Origin: Alkaliphilus pronyensis
GTDB lineage: Bacteria; Bacillota; Clostridia; Peptostreptococcales; Natronincolaceae
NCBI RefSeq assembly: GCF_009017275.1
Contig: NZ_WBZC01000011.1
Coordinates: forward strand, 1 to 42,074
DNA: 42,074 nucleotides
Reading direction: 5' to 3'
Part shown: in pieces, positions 18,611 through 27,587 of the stretch
How positions within the stretch are numbered: position 1 is the stretch's first letter
Layout: each line of letters begins with the position of its first letter
The notes under the pieces: model-generated
What the model was told of the DNA's origin: nothing
The model's input: only the letters and a program-made list of their open reading frames with translations
Databases searched by the model: none
Translations under genes and position numbers: made by a program

Positions 18611-18636
18611 GGATATATAATTGAGGAGGTGAAACT

Positions 18637-18900
18637 ATGAATAAAGAAGTAAAACAACAGGTAATAGATACCTATAGAACCCATGATAGTGATACAGGGT
18701 CACCAGAAGTACAAGTTGCTTTATTAACTGAAAGAATTAATCATTTAAACGAGCATTTAAAGCTTCACAAAAAAGACCATCACTCAAGAAGAGGGCTACT
18801 AAAGATGGTTGGTCAAAGAAGAAATCTATTAAATTATGTTAAAGATAAGAATATTGTAAGATATAGAGAAATCATTGAAAAACTTGGATTAAGAAAATAG
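18637..18900 (+). CDS. rpsO: 30S ribosomal protein S15
   Basis: Primary 16S rRNA-binding protein of the 30S platform. At 87 residues it is one shorter than many homologues. The helices are clear: [40 protein letters not shown] and [16 protein letters not shown] very strong SD (GAGGAGGTGA) precedes the ATG. It has its own promoter in ribF and a hairpin terminator directly after the stop codon, so it can be a single-gene unit between the rimP operon and pnp. Confidence 0.98.
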   Translation: MNKEVKQQVIDTYRTHDSDTGSPEVQVALLTERINHLNEHLKLHKKDHHSRRGLLKMVGQRRNLLNYVKDKNIVRYREIIEKLGLRK

Positions 18901-18902
18901 TA

Positions 18903-18930
18903 AGAGCGGGTTATTCCCCGCTCTCTTATT
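18903..18930 (+). terminator. Terminator after rpsO
   Basis: AGAGCGGG (18903-18910) pairs with CCCGCTCT (18917-18924) around TTATTC, followed by CTTATTT. The stem is strong but the T tract is poor, so read-through into pnp is likely. Confidence 0.75.
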
Positions 18931-18997
18931 TAATTATTAGATGGTAAATGAAGGGTCTAATGTTAAATGGTATGCTATAACCAATGTAAAGGAATGT

Positions 18998-19018
18998 TTA
19001 TTACTTAAAGGGTAATAA
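18998..19018 (+). promoter_or_regulatory. Hairpin in the pnp leader
   Basis: TTATTAC and GTAATAA form a 7-bp stem with the 7-nt loop TTAAAGG, about 45 nt before the pnp start. An extended -10-like TGCTATAAC at 18973-18981 lies upstream without a good -35. In E. coli the pnp leader hairpin is cut by RNase III and used in autoregulation; whether this weaker stem does the same is unknown. Confidence 0.4.
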
Positions 19019-19061
19019 TATTAAATAGGAAATTATTTAATTGAAGGGAGGAATAAGTAAT

Positions 19062-21173
19062 ATGGTAAAAATTTTTAAGACAGAAATAGCCGGCAGAACT
19101 ATGGAAGTTGAAATTGGTAAGGTTGCAGAACAAGCCAATGGTGCTTGCTTAGTTAGATATGGTGACTCTGTAGTGTTGGTAACAGCAACTGCTTCAAAAT
19201 CACCAAGGGAAGGAATAGACTTTTTTCCATTAAGTGTTGATTATGAAGAACGATACTACGCTGTGGGTAAAATACCAGGTGGCTTCATAAAGAGAGAAGG
19301 TAGACCAACTGAAAGAGCTATACTAACTTCAAGGCTAATAGACAGACCAATAAGACCATTATTTCCAAAGGGCTACTTTAATGATGTTCAAATAATTACT
19401 ACTGTTTTATCAGTTGACCAGGATGCTACACCTGATGTAGTTGCTATGGTTGGATCTTCAATAGCATTATCAATTTCTGATATTCCATTTCAAGGGCCCA
19501 CAGGTTCTGTTGTAGTAGGCAGAGTAGATAAGAAGTTTGTTATAAATCCAACCAGTGAGGAAAGAGAAAAGAGTGATCTGCACCTTGTTGTATCTGGTAC
19601 TAAGGATGCTATAATGATGATTGAAGCAGGGGCAAATGAATTAACAGAAGTAGAAATATTAGATGCGATACTCTTTGGACATGAAGAGATTAAAAGAATT
19701 GTTTCATTTATTGAAGAAATAGTTGCTGAGGTAGGACAAGCTAAAACAGAGATAGTAGTAGATGAAATAGATAGTGATATAGAAAATGAAGTTAGAGGCT
19801 ATGCAACTGAAAAGCTACTTAATGCAATAAAAACAGTTGATAAGACAGAAAGAAATGAAAACATCGATAATGTAAAAAAAGAAACATTAGAGTTTTTTAC
19901 AGAAAAATATGAGGATCAGCTAAAGTATGTAAATGAAATACTAAGTAAAATTATAAAAGAACAGATTAGAAGAATGATTACAATTGATGGTGTTAGACCT
20001 GATGACAGAAAACCAGATGAAATAAGAAAAATTACATCCGAAGTTGGCATTTTGCCAAGAACCCACGGATCAGGCTTATTTACAAGGGGACAAACTCAGG
20101 TATTGACAATTGCTACCTTAGGAGCCCTAGGAGACGAGCAAATATTAGATGGCTTAGGGGAAGAAGAATCTAAGAGATATATGCACCACTATAATTTTCC
20201 ACCCTACAGTGTAGGTGAAACAAGATTTTTAAGGGGTCCTGGAAGAAGAGAAATTGGACATGGTGCTTTGGCAGAAAGAGCATTAGAGCCTATGATACCA
20301 AGTAAAGATGTATTCCCATATACAATAAGATTAGTTTCTGAGGTTGTAAGCTCAAATGGTTCAACCTCACAGGCAAGTGTATGTGGTAGTACCTTAGCAT
20401 TATTAGATGCGGGAGTTCCTATTAAAAAGATGGTGGCTGGTATAGCAATGGGGTTAGTTAAAGAAGAAGAAAATGTAGCTATATTGTCAGACATTCAAGG
20501 TATGGAGGACTTCCTAGGAGATATGGACTTCAAGGTTGCAGGTACTGATGATGGAATCACCGCTATCCAAATGGACATAAAAATTAAAGGTATAGATAGG
20601 CCAATACTTGAAAGAGCCCTTGAACAAGCCAGAGTAGGAAGATTACATATTCTTAGCAAAATGAGGGAAGCAATAGTAGAGCCTAGAAAAGAGCTATCAC
20701 CTTATGCACCAAAAATAATTCACATGAAGATAAATCCAGATAAAATTAGGGACGTAATTGGTACTGGAGGAAAAATAATTAACAAAATTATTGAAGAAAC
20801 TGGTGTAAAGATTGATATTGAAAATGATGGCACCATTTACATTGCAGCTCCTGACCAACAATCAGGTAATCAAGCCTTAAAAACAATAGAGAATATTGTG
20901 AGAGAACCTGAAGTGGGGGAAACATATAAGGGGAAAGTAATAAAGATTATGAATTTTGGAGCCTTTGTAGAAATTCTACCAGGAAAAGAAGGATTAGTTC
21001 ATATCTCAAACCTAGCCCACGAAAGAGTCAATAAGGTTGAGGACGTTCTAGCAACAGGACAAGAGATTGATGTTAAGGTTATAGAAATTGACCAACAGGG
21101 CAAGGTAAGCCTATCAATAAAAGCTCTATTACCAAAGCCTAAAAAAGAAGATAAAAACAATGAGAAAGCATAA
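19062..21173 (+). CDS. pnp: Polynucleotide phosphorylase
   Basis: Phosphorolytic 3'-5' exoribonuclease for mRNA decay. Two RNase PH domains (about residues 1-215 and 300-545) flank a helical linker. The second, active one shows [23 protein letters not shown] domain ([15 protein letters not shown], about 555-615) and an S1 domain ([21 protein letters not shown], about 620-690) follow. The start is ATG 19062 with AGGGAGGA; an earlier in-frame TTG has no SD. The 703-residue length is normal. It is the standard neighbour of rpsO. Confidence 0.98.
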   Translation: MVKIFKTEIAGRTMEVEIGKVAEQANGACLVRYGDSVVLVTATASKSPREGIDFFPLSVDYEERYYAVGKIPGGFIKREGRPTERAILTSRLIDRPIRPLFPKGYFNDVQIITTVLSVDQDATPDVVAMVGSSIALSISDIPFQGPTGSVVVGRVDKKFVINPTSEEREKSDLHLVVSGTKDAIMMIEAGANELTEVEILDAILFGHEEIKRIVSFIEEIVAEVGQAKTEIVVDEIDSDIENEVRGYATEKLLNAIKTVDKTERNENIDNVKKETLEFFTEKYEDQLKYVNEILSKIIKEQIRRMITIDGVRPDDRKPDEIRKITSEVGILPRTHGSGLFTRGQTQVLTIATLGALGDEQILDGLGEEESKRYMHHYNFPPYSVGETRFLRGPGRREIGHGALAERALEPMIPSKDVFPYTIRLVSEVVSSNGSTSQASVCGSTLALLDAGVPIKKMVAGIAMGLVKEEENVAILSDIQGMEDFLGDMDFKVAGTDDGITAIQMDIKIKGIDRPILERALEQARVGRLHILSKMREAIVEPRKELSPYAPKIIHMKINPDKIRDVIGTGGKIINKIIEETGVKIDIENDGTIYIAAPDQQSGNQALKTIENIVREPEVGETYKGKVIKIMNFGAFVEILPGKEGLVHISNLAHERVNKVEDVLATGQEIDVKVIEIDQQGKVSLSIKALLPKPKKEDKNNEKA

Positions 21174-21198
21174 ACCAAAGAAGGTTTATGTTTTTTTT
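21170..21198 (+). terminator. Rho-independent terminator after pnp
   Basis: ATAAACC (overlapping the pnp stop codon) pairs with GGTTTAT at 21183-21189 across AAAGAA, then G and eight T. Confidence 0.85.
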
Positions 21199-21291
21199 AT
21201 ATTTTCAGCCTCCTTATATAGATTATAAGAATAAGTAAAGCATTTTAGAATAATATATTATCAGCTTTACAAATTAAAAGGAGGGAATTAC

Positions 21292-22020
21292 ATGATTATC
21301 ATAGTTAATAAAAATGTAGTCAAAGTAATAATAGGGCTAATAATTATTATTGCTTTACTGGTTACAGCCTTACTATATTGGGGAACAAGAGATGATACAA
21401 CCTCTGTAATGACTACTGATAATCTAACTAAACCTATAGATAAGGGAGTAAATTTAGATTACATAGCCTTCACCTGTAATGTAGATTGGGGCAATGAAGT
21501 AATACCAGAAATGCTAAAAATTCTTAAGGAAAAACAGGTTAAAATAACTTTTTTTGTGACTGGAAGATGGGTTAAGGAGTTTCCAGATTTATTTATGAGT
21601 ATTGTAGAAGAGGGTCACGAAATTGGAAGTCATGGTTATTATCATTTGGACTACAGTACTCTATCACTAAATAAAAATGAAGAAGAAATTTTAAATGCTG
21701 AAAAAGAGATTATGAAATATACAGAAGAAAAACCAAAATATTTTGCCCCACCATCTGGTGCATATAACACCAATACATTGATAGCAGCAGAAAAGCATAA
21801 TTATAAAACAATTTTATGGACTATAGATACAATTGATTGGAGAAAAGGAAGTACTAGCGATGTTATATATAAAAGGGTAATGGATAAGGAAAATCATAAG
21901 GGGGCTATTGTTCTAATGCATCCAATGCAGGAAACTGCAAAGGTTTTACCACGCCTAATAGATGCCCTAAGAGAAAAAGGATTAGAGATAGGAACTGTAT
22001 CTAATATACTCAATGAATAA
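21292..22020 (+). CDS. ylxY: Polysaccharide deacetylase-like protein YlxY
   Basis: A membrane-anchored NodB-fold protein facing outside the cell: one N-terminal membrane segment (about residues 9-28) and then the NodB domain. The zinc-type SHGYYH motif is intact and ITFFVTGRWV is typical. The first catalytic motif, usually TFDDG or TFDISWG, reads TCNVDWG, so the usual base Asp appears to be Asn and an acidic residue sits two positions later. This may be a deacetylase with altered chemistry or an inactive one. Its place right after pnp and before an M16 peptidase matches ylxY-mlpA of Bacillus. The SD is AAAGGAGGG. Confidence 0.88.
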   Translation: MIIIVNKNVVKVIIGLIIIIALLVTALLYWGTRDDTTSVMTTDNLTKPIDKGVNLDYIAFTCNVDWGNEVIPEMLKILKEKQVKITFFVTGRWVKEFPDLFMSIVEEGHEIGSHGYYHLDYSTLSLNKNEEEILNAEKEIMKYTEEKPKYFAPPSGAYNTNTLIAAEKHNYKTILWTIDTIDWRKGSTSDVIYKRVMDKENHKGAIVLMHPMQETAKVLPRLIDALREKGLEIGTVSNILNE

Positions 22021-22021
22021 G

Positions 22022-22050
22022 TTGCATATAATTTAAAACTACATTATAAT
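22022..22050 (+). promoter_or_regulatory. Sigma-A promoter of mlpA
   Basis: TTGCAT at 22022-22027, 17 nt, then TATAAT at 22045-22050, starting two bases after the ylxY stop codon. Confidence 0.75.
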
Positions 22051-22114
22051 GTATGAATATAACAGTGAAAATTATATAAAAATTAACTATGTATAAGAGA
22101 TACAGGAGGAAAAC

Positions 22115-23377
22115 ATGTATAAGAAATATACTCTAGATAACGGATTACGAATAGTTGCCGAGCATATTCCATATGTTAAATCAATTTCAGTTGGCATATG
22201 GATTGAAACTGGCTCTAAAAATGAAGATACTACAACAAACGGTGTTTCACACTTTGTAGAGCATATGCTATTCAAAGGCACCACAACAAGAACCGCCTTA
22301 GACATAGCAGATATAATTGACGGAGTAGGTGGACAGATAAATGCCTTTACAAGTAAAGAATGTACCTGCTATTATATTAAGGTTTTAGATTCCCACTATA
22401 AGCTAGCAATTGATATTCTATCGGATATGTTGTTTAACTCAAAGCTTGATCCAATAGATATTGATAAGGAACGAAGTGTTATTATGGAAGAAATAAGTAT
22501 GTATGAGGACTCTCCAGAAGACCTTGTACATGACCTTTTGTCACAGACAGTGTTTAAAAATAATTCACTAGGTCTACCAATTTTAGGTACAGCTCAAACA
22601 TTGAATACTATTGATCAGGCTGCATTAAGAGAATACATGGAGAAACACTACCTTCCAGAAAAAACAGTTATAGCTATAGCAGGTAATTTTAAAGAAGAAG
22701 AAATCCTAGGCACTATTGAAGAAAAGTTTGCCAATTGGAATCATAAAGAAAATAAGCAAAAAAACCTTGATTTAAATTTTAATTTTAAGAAGGTTCATAG
22801 AACAAAGGATGTAGAGCAAGCCCACCTATGTATGGCATTTAAAGGAACTTCTCTAGGACATAAGGATCTATATCCACTAATGGTAGTAAATAATATTCTT
22901 GGGGGTAGCATGAGCTCTAGACTCTTCCAAACAATTAGAGAAGAAAAAGGTCTTGCCTACTCCATCTATTCTTACCCATCCTTTTATAAGGAGGGTGGTC
23001 TTTTAACTATATATGGTGGTATGAACCCCCAGCAGCTTGAGGAGGTTACTGGACTAGTCTATAAGGAGCTTGAGAATTTAAGAGCTAATGGCTTAACTAA
23101 TGCTGAAATGACAAAATCTAAGGAGCAATTAAAGGGAAATTACATTTTAGGCTTAGAAAGCACCAGCAGTAGAATGACTAGCATTGGTAAATCAGAGCTT
23201 TTACTTGGTAAAATAAGTAGTCCAAAAGAAATTATTGACAAAGTTGATGGAATAAGTATGGAGCAAATAGAAGCTGTTATTGAAAAGGTTATTCAGCTTG
23301 ATTCTGTAGCAATTGCAAGCTTAAGTAAGGAGGATCAAGGAAATATAATTGAGAGGGTATTTAAAAATAGTAATTAA
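22115..23377 (+). CDS. mlpA: M16-family zinc peptidase MlpA
   Basis: Cytoplasmic insulinase-type metallopeptidase related to mitochondrial processing peptidase. The inverted zinc motif is His46-Phe-Val-Glu49-His50 in SHFVEHMLF. The third ligand fits Glu126 in VIMEEISMYED, exactly 76 residues after the second His as the family requires. The second M16 half carries NNILGGSMSSRLFQTIREE and GLAYSIYS. At 420 residues it is a typical single-chain bacterial form. The Bacillus homologue (ymxG) also follows ylxY. AGGAGGA is its SD, and it has its own promoter and terminator. The physiological substrate is not established. Confidence 0.94.
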   Translation: MYKKYTLDNGLRIVAEHIPYVKSISVGIWIETGSKNEDTTTNGVSHFVEHMLFKGTTTRTALDIADIIDGVGGQINAFTSKECTCYYIKVLDSHYKLAIDILSDMLFNSKLDPIDIDKERSVIMEEISMYEDSPEDLVHDLLSQTVFKNNSLGLPILGTAQTLNTIDQAALREYMEKHYLPEKTVIAIAGNFKEEEILGTIEEKFANWNHKENKQKNLDLNFNFKKVHRTKDVEQAHLCMAFKGTSLGHKDLYPLMVVNNILGGSMSSRLFQTIREEKGLAYSIYSYPSFYKEGGLLTIYGGMNPQQLEEVTGLVYKELENLRANGLTNAEMTKSKEQLKGNYILGLESTSSRMTSIGKSELLLGKISSPKEIIDKVDGISMEQIEAVIEKVIQLDSVAIASLSKEDQGNIIERVFKNSN

Positions 23378-23396
23378 TGATAAAGTAGTATTATAG

Positions 23397-23429
23397 AACC
23401 TCAGCCATTAAGCTAGTTGAGGTTTTTTT
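23397..23429 (+). terminator. Rho-independent terminator after mlpA
   Basis: AACCTCA (23397-23403) pairs with TGAGGTT (23418-23424), followed by T residues to 23429. Confidence 0.88.
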
Positions 23430-23513
23430 AATTTCTATGCTTAATTTAAAAGTAATGTTTTCTTCTCCTCAACAATATATATATACTACTATACATAAGG
23501 AGGAGGAGTAAGT

Positions 23514-23777
23514 ATGCGATTTAGTGAAATAGGAGGTAAAGAAATAGTTAATTTATGTAATGGTAGCCGATTAGGAGTAATAGGCGACTCAGATATGCTG
23601 ATAGATGAAAAAACTGGTAAAATATTAGCTCTTTTAGTGCCTAATGAAAGAAGCATGTTCAACTTTTTATCTAATGGAACACTATTAGAAATTCCGTGGG
23701 AGGCAATCAAAAAAATAGGAAATGATATGATTATAATTGAAGTCGAGGATGAAGAAAAAAAGAAAATTTTTTTATAA
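23514..23777 (+). CDS. ymxH: YlmC/YmxH-family PRC-barrel protein
   Basis: An 87-residue beta-barrel protein of the YlmC/YmxH family, found mainly in spore-forming Firmicutes and often listed as a sporulation protein, without a defined reaction. The family pattern is clear: MRFSEIGGKEIVN, GSRLGVIGDSDMLID, GKILALLVP and the IPWEAIKKIGNDMIIIE strand. A strong AAGGAGGAGGAG SD lies upstream. It follows mlpA, as ymxH does in Bacillus, and is flanked by terminators, so it is transcribed alone. I could not identify a convincing promoter in the 80-nt gap. Confidence 0.88.
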   Translation: MRFSEIGGKEIVNLCNGSRLGVIGDSDMLIDEKTGKILALLVPNERSMFNFLSNGTLLEIPWEAIKKIGNDMIIIEVEDEEKKKIFL

Positions 23778-23781
23778 CAAT

Positions 23782-23806
23782 AAAGCCTCTAAACAGAGGT
23801 TTTTTA
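23782..23806 (+). terminator. Rho-independent terminator after ymxH
   Basis: CCTCT (23786-23790) and AGAGG (23795-23799) form the GC core, extended by A-T pairs into the T run that begins at 23800; the loop is AAAC. Confidence 0.85.
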
Positions 23807-23871
23807 TTTGTAGAATATATGGCGGAGATTAGGTAAAAATATAGCTATATAATACAAATAGAGGTGAAATT

Positions 23872-24672
23872 ATGACTAAAGAATTCACAGGCTTCGATTA
23901 TTTTGGCAAAATAAGATTAGATGGGAATAATTACAATCAACAGCATAATCCTGACAATCCAAGTGAACTACCAAAACAGCAACAGAATCCCAATTCAGAT
24001 TTAATGAACATAACAGCATTAGGAACAAATAACATACCTGAAAAGGAAGAAAACATTCATATACTAACAATTATAGGTCATATAGAAGGACACATGGTAT
24101 CTCCACCACAAAATAAATCCACTAAATATGAGCATATCATTCCCCAGCTGGTGGCAGTGGAGGAAAATCCAAAAATTGAAGGTCTTTTAGTTGTTCTAAA
24201 CACAGTTGGTGGTGATGTTGAGGCGGGCTTGGCTATTTCCGAACTAATAAATAGCTTGTCGAAGCCAAAGGTAACTCTTGTTTTAGGAGGCAGCCATAGT
24301 ATAGGTGTACCCCTAGCAACCTCAGGAGATTACTCCTTTATAGCTCCTTCTGGTACTATGACAATTCACCCTATAAGAATGAATGGTCTAGTAATAGGTG
24401 TTCCCCAAACCTTTAATTACTTTAGTAAGATGCAAGATAGAATAATAGACTTTGTTGTGAGAACCTCTAAAGTAAACAGAAAAACCCTTATAGATCTAAT
24501 GAACTCAACCGATGAGTTTGCCAATGACATTGGAACAATTTTAGTGGGTAAAGAAGCAGTAGAACATAACTTGATAAACGAGGTTGGTGGACTAGAAAGC
24601 TCCTTAAAGAAGCTAAAGGAGCTAATAAGCTATAGAACAGCTGCAAGGGAGGAGCAAATCATTAAAAATTAA
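23872..24672 (+). CDS. tepA: ClpP-like serine protease TepA/YlfB family
   Basis: A 266-residue ClpP-fold protein. A variable, polar N-terminal region (about 60 residues, Asn/Gln-rich) precedes the protease core. The nucleophile fits Ser143 in GGSHSIGVPLATSG, aligned with AASMG of ClpP, and the general base fits His166 in MTIHPIRM; LLVVLNTVGGDVEAGLAISE is the oxyanion-side segment. TepA was described in Bacillus as aiding protein export, and it likewise lies just before spoIIIE. The substrate is unknown. GAGGTGAAA is the SD. A minor upstream TATAAT at 23848-23853 has no clear -35 box. Confidence 0.88.
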   Translation: MTKEFTGFDYFGKIRLDGNNYNQQHNPDNPSELPKQQQNPNSDLMNITALGTNNIPEKEENIHILTIIGHIEGHMVSPPQNKSTKYEHIIPQLVAVEENPKIEGLLVVLNTVGGDVEAGLAISELINSLSKPKVTLVLGGSHSIGVPLATSGDYSFIAPSGTMTIHPIRMNGLVIGVPQTFNYFSKMQDRIIDFVVRTSKVNRKTLIDLMNSTDEFANDIGTILVGKEAVEHNLINEVGGLESSLKKLKELISYRTAAREEQIIKN

Positions 24673-24705
24673 TATTAAATCAATATAAAATTCCCCCGTA
24701 AAGGT

Positions 24706-24734
24706 TTGTAGATTTTCAAATTATGTTGTAAAAT
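24706..24734 (+). promoter_or_regulatory. Candidate promoter of ftsK
   Basis: TTGTAG at 24706-24711, 17 nt, TAAAAT at 24729-24734. Only TTG of the -35 matches well, so this is moderate evidence. It lies upstream of a GC-rich hairpin in the ftsK leader. Confidence 0.45.
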
Positions 24735-24755
24735 GGTAATAGCAAGATTAAATGG

Positions 24756-24813
24756 AGCGCAGAAATCTGCGCTTTACTTAATGCAATAATCAATAATTGG
24801 TAACGCAATTATT
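24756..24813 (+). promoter_or_regulatory. Two hairpins in the ftsK leader
   Basis: AGCGCAG (24756-24762) pairs with CTGCGCT (24767-24773) across AAAT, followed by TTACTTAAT, which is a poor T tract. A second perfect stem, AATAATTG (24792-24799) with CAATTATT (24806-24813), follows with the loop GTAACG. The first could be a weak terminator for tepA or a leader attenuator; no role is known. Confidence 0.5.
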
Positions 24814-24850
24814 AACATGACATAACAGATTAAATTCCGGGGTGATAAAA

Positions 24851-27130
24851 ATGAGTAGGAGAACAAAAAGAAAAAAATCAGATGAAGTAGGTTATTTATC
24901 AAGGTTTAACCATGAAATAAAGGGTGTGTTTTTAATAGCAATAGGCCTTATTTTAGTTGTTTCAATGCATACAACCGGAGCAGGATCAGTTGGTGAGTTC
25001 ATTAAGGATATATCAACTGGATTATTCTCAACAGCTGCTTATATATTATCCTACATTATAATTCTGTGTGGAGTATTAGTATTAAGCAACGCCTTCTTTT
25101 GGAAAAATAAGAGTAGCATCCTGTATTTTAGCTTAGTTTTTATTTCCCTATTAATTATTGTATCCTTAAGGGATATAAAACTAATTATAGAGGGTGCAGC
25201 TGGTGAATCCATCAATAATACATTAGCTTTAAGCTTTAGATTAGGAAAAGAAGGAATAGGGGGAGGACTAATTGGCAATATGATCACTGGCCTATTGGTT
25301 AAGCTTTTTGGCGAAATAGGTGGCATTATTATAGTTATTAGTATATTGATTATTTCTACTATGATGTACACAAAAATATCACTATTAACTTTATTAAGCA
25401 ATGTAAAGAATCTTTTCTTAAAGCTGTTTAAAGGCTCAAGAGAGTTTATAGGTGAGTTTGTTATGGTCTCTTCAAATAAAAAATCTAATAAATTTGATGA
25501 TGGCTTAGATGATTTAGATGATATTAAACTAGAAGTTGCTGTAGGTAAAGATTTAGATGAAAAGGAAGAAAAGATAAAGGTCCTTGATTTTACTACAGAA
25601 GCTATTAAAGAGGCTGAAGAAGAGCTAAAGGATAAAAGCATAGATGATATAAAATCAAAAAACTCCATTAATGGAATGGAGGAAGAGCTACAATTAGACG
25701 TTAGCAATTATAGTGATACTCAAATAGAATACATACTTCCTAACATAGGTCTGTTAAACCAATTAGACCAACAGGCTTCAAAGGATGATAAGAAAAAAAT
25801 AATTAAAAAAGCAAAGGTACTAGAGGAAACATTAAAAAATTTCGGGGTAGATGCAAAGGTAATACAGGTTAGTAAAGGGCCTGTAATAACCCGTTATGAG
25901 CTACAACCTAGCATTGGAGTTAAGGTAAGCAAAATCGTAAATCTCAGTGATGATATAGCATTAAATATGGCTGCTCCCGCAATAAGAATCGAAGCACCAA
26001 TACCAGGGAAAGCAGCTATAGGTATTGAAATACCTAATGATGATGCTGCCAATGTTACCTTAAGAGAGGTTATTGATAGTAATAATTACAAGTCTAATAA
26101 GTTCAACATACCCTTTGCTCTAGGTAAGGATATATCCGGTAATCCAGTAGTTACAGATATAAGTAAAATGCCTCATTTATTGGTTGCAGGAGCTACTGGA
26201 TCAGGTAAGAGTGTTTGTATAAATTCATTAATTTTAAGTATTTTGTTTAATTCAAAGCCAGAGGATGTAAGATTAATTTTAATAGACCCTAAGGTAGTGG
26301 AGCTTAATCAGTACAATGGAATACCCCATCTTTTGATACCCGTTGTAACAGACCCTAAAAAGGCCACCAGTGCATTAAACTGGGCAGTTCAAGAGATGAC
26401 AAAAAGATATAAGCTTTTTGCAGATGGACATGTAAAGGATATTAAATCCTACAACGAAAAATATTTAGAGCACAAATTACCCTTTATTGTAATAATAATT
26501 GATGAGCTGGCTGATTTAATGATGGTTGCAGCTAATGATGTTGAGGATGCAATCTGTCGTCTAGCACAAATGGCTAGAGCAGCTGGACTCCATCTAATAT
26601 TAGCTACCCAAAGACCTTCTGTAGACGTTATAACTGGTGTAATTAAGGCCAACATACCATCGAGAATTGCATTTTCTACTGCATCCCAAGCTGATTCCAG
26701 AACAATTTTAGATATGGGAGGAGCAGAAAAATTATTGGGTAAAGGTGATATGTTATTCTACCCCATAGGTGCCAATAAGCCAATAAGACTTCAAGGGGCC
26801 TTTGTATCAGAGGCAGAGGTAGAAAGGGTAATAGCCTTTATAAAAAATCAAATAGAAAAACCACTGTATGAGTCAGAGATTATTAGCAAAATAGATCAGG
26901 GTAATACATTAGATATGAATGGCTCTGATGAACTATTTGATAATGCAGTAGAGCTAGTTTTAGAAAACCAACAGGCTTCAATATCAATGCTGCAAAGAAG
27001 ATTAAGAATTGGATATAACAGAGCAGCTCGATTAATTGACGAAATGGAGGAAAAAGGTATAATTGGGCAGCATGAGGGTAGTAAACCAAGACAGGTGCTT
27101 ATTAAGGGTGAAGACCTTATAGGTAAGTAA
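24851..27130 (+). CDS. ftsK: DNA translocase FtsK/SpoIIIE
   Basis: Membrane-anchored ATP-driven double-stranded DNA pump that clears the chromosome from the division septum; the spore-former version (SpoIIIE) fills the forespore. Four N-terminal membrane helices (about residues 20-170) lead into an acidic linker, then the alpha domain, the RecA-like motor with Walker A GATGSGKS at 447-454 and Walker B IIIDELADL near 550. The gamma winged helix (RRLRIGYNRAARLIDEME) reads sequence polarity. The start is ATG 24851, with CGGGGTGAT upstream. At 759 residues it is typical for SpoIIIE-type proteins. A 484-nt gap full of heptad repeats follows. Confidence 0.96.
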   Translation: MSRRTKRKKSDEVGYLSRFNHEIKGVFLIAIGLILVVSMHTTGAGSVGEFIKDISTGLFSTAAYILSYIIILCGVLVLSNAFFWKNKSSILYFSLVFISLLIIVSLRDIKLIIEGAAGESINNTLALSFRLGKEGIGGGLIGNMITGLLVKLFGEIGGIIIVISILIISTMMYTKISLLTLLSNVKNLFLKLFKGSREFIGEFVMVSSNKKSNKFDDGLDDLDDIKLEVAVGKDLDEKEEKIKVLDFTTEAIKEAEEELKDKSIDDIKSKNSINGMEEELQLDVSNYSDTQIEYILPNIGLLNQLDQQASKDDKKKIIKKAKVLEETLKNFGVDAKVIQVSKGPVITRYELQPSIGVKVSKIVNLSDDIALNMAAPAIRIEAPIPGKAAIGIEIPNDDAANVTLREVIDSNNYKSNKFNIPFALGKDISGNPVVTDISKMPHLLVAGATGSGKSVCINSLILSILFNSKPEDVRLILIDPKVVELNQYNGIPHLLIPVVTDPKKATSALNWAVQEMTKRYKLFADGHVKDIKSYNEKYLEHKLPFIVIIIDELADLMMVAANDVEDAICRLAQMARAAGLHLILATQRPSVDVITGVIKANIPSRIAFSTASQADSRTILDMGGAEKLLGKGDMLFYPIGANKPIRLQGAFVSEAEVERVIAFIKNQIEKPLYESEIISKIDQGNTLDMNGSDELFDNAVELVLENQQASISMLQRRLRIGYNRAARLIDEMEEKGIIGQHEGSKPRQVLIKGEDLIGK

Positions 27131-27158
27131 TAGTCAATAAGGATTAAGTAATAAGGTA

Positions 27159-27521
27159 TAAGTAGGTAAAGAATAAAAACATAAAAAGATGATTAAAAGT
27201 GAAAAGTTAAAAGTGAAAAGTGAAAAATTAAAAGTGAAAAGTTAAGAGTTAAGAGTTAAGAGTTAAAAATTAAGAGTGAAAAGTTAAAAATTAAGAGTTG
27301 AAAGACAAACATATAATGGAAAATTGAAAATTGAAAATGGAAAATGGAAAAATCAAAAGATAAAAGACAAGCATAGAATTAAGAATTAAGAGTTAAAAGT
27401 TAAGAGTTAAGAGTGTAAAGTTGAAAGACAAAGATAAAATTGAAAATTGAAAACCATAAAAGCAAGTAATATGTAATAGGGAATAAGGAATAAGTAGGTA
27501 AAGAATAAAAACCATAAAAAG
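27159..27521 (+). repeat. Imperfect direct repeat pair flanking array 2
   Basis: An identical 22-nt block occurs at 27159-27180 and 27491-27512, followed in both copies by ATAAAAAG (with one extra C in the second copy), so about 30 nt are repeated. The block begins TAAGTAGGTAAAG. The two copies bracket most of the heptad arrays, suggesting duplication of a larger unit or a border of it. Confidence 0.85.
27198..27295 (+). repeat. Tandem 7-nt repeat array 2a (ARTKAAR)
   Basis: Fourteen heptamers in unbroken register. They use the same consensus as the array near 4.6 kb (AGTGAAA, AGTTAAA, AGTTAAG) plus AATTAAA and AATTAAG. There is no C on the plus strand and one stop codon in each unit. Unlike array 1 the variants are interleaved rather than sorted into blocks. 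Confidence 0.95.
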
Positions 27522-27552
27522 AAAATTAAAATTCAAAACCTTAAAATCAATG
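27296..27552 (+). repeat. Heptad mosaic 2b with spaced AAAGACAA motifs
   Basis: Two more heptad blocks occur: five ATKGAAA units at 27316-27350 and five AATTAAG/AGTTAAR units at 27377-27411. They are separated by copies of AAAGACAA at 27301, 27363 and 27424, that is every 61-62 nt, giving a second, longer period. The rest is A-rich. No gene, terminator or RNA gene is visible. Confidence 0.85.
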
Positions 27553-27587
27553 AGTAATTAGTAATTAGTAATTAGTAATGAGTAATG
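27553..27587 (+). repeat. Tandem 7-nt repeat array 2c (AGTAATK)
   Basis: Five heptamers, AGTAATT three times and AGTAATG twice, in perfect register. They end at an in-frame ATG 30 nt before the proposed mnmH start. The sequence family differs from ARTKAAR but keeps the same period. Confidence 0.9.

Noticed and set aside
23466-23513. Possible sporulation sigma-E promoter before ymxH
   Set aside because: TATACATA resembles a sigma-E -10, but it would start transcription within or after the SD, and no proper -35 is present.
25051-25707. Long open frame of 218 codons on the minus strand within ftsK
   Set aside because: It lies opposite the membrane and linker part of a certain gene, has no recognisable domain, and is explained by the codon use of ftsK.
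27198-27587. Heptad arrays considered as a CRISPR array
   Set aside because: Units are 7 nt, contiguous and without unique spacers; no cas genes are nearby.
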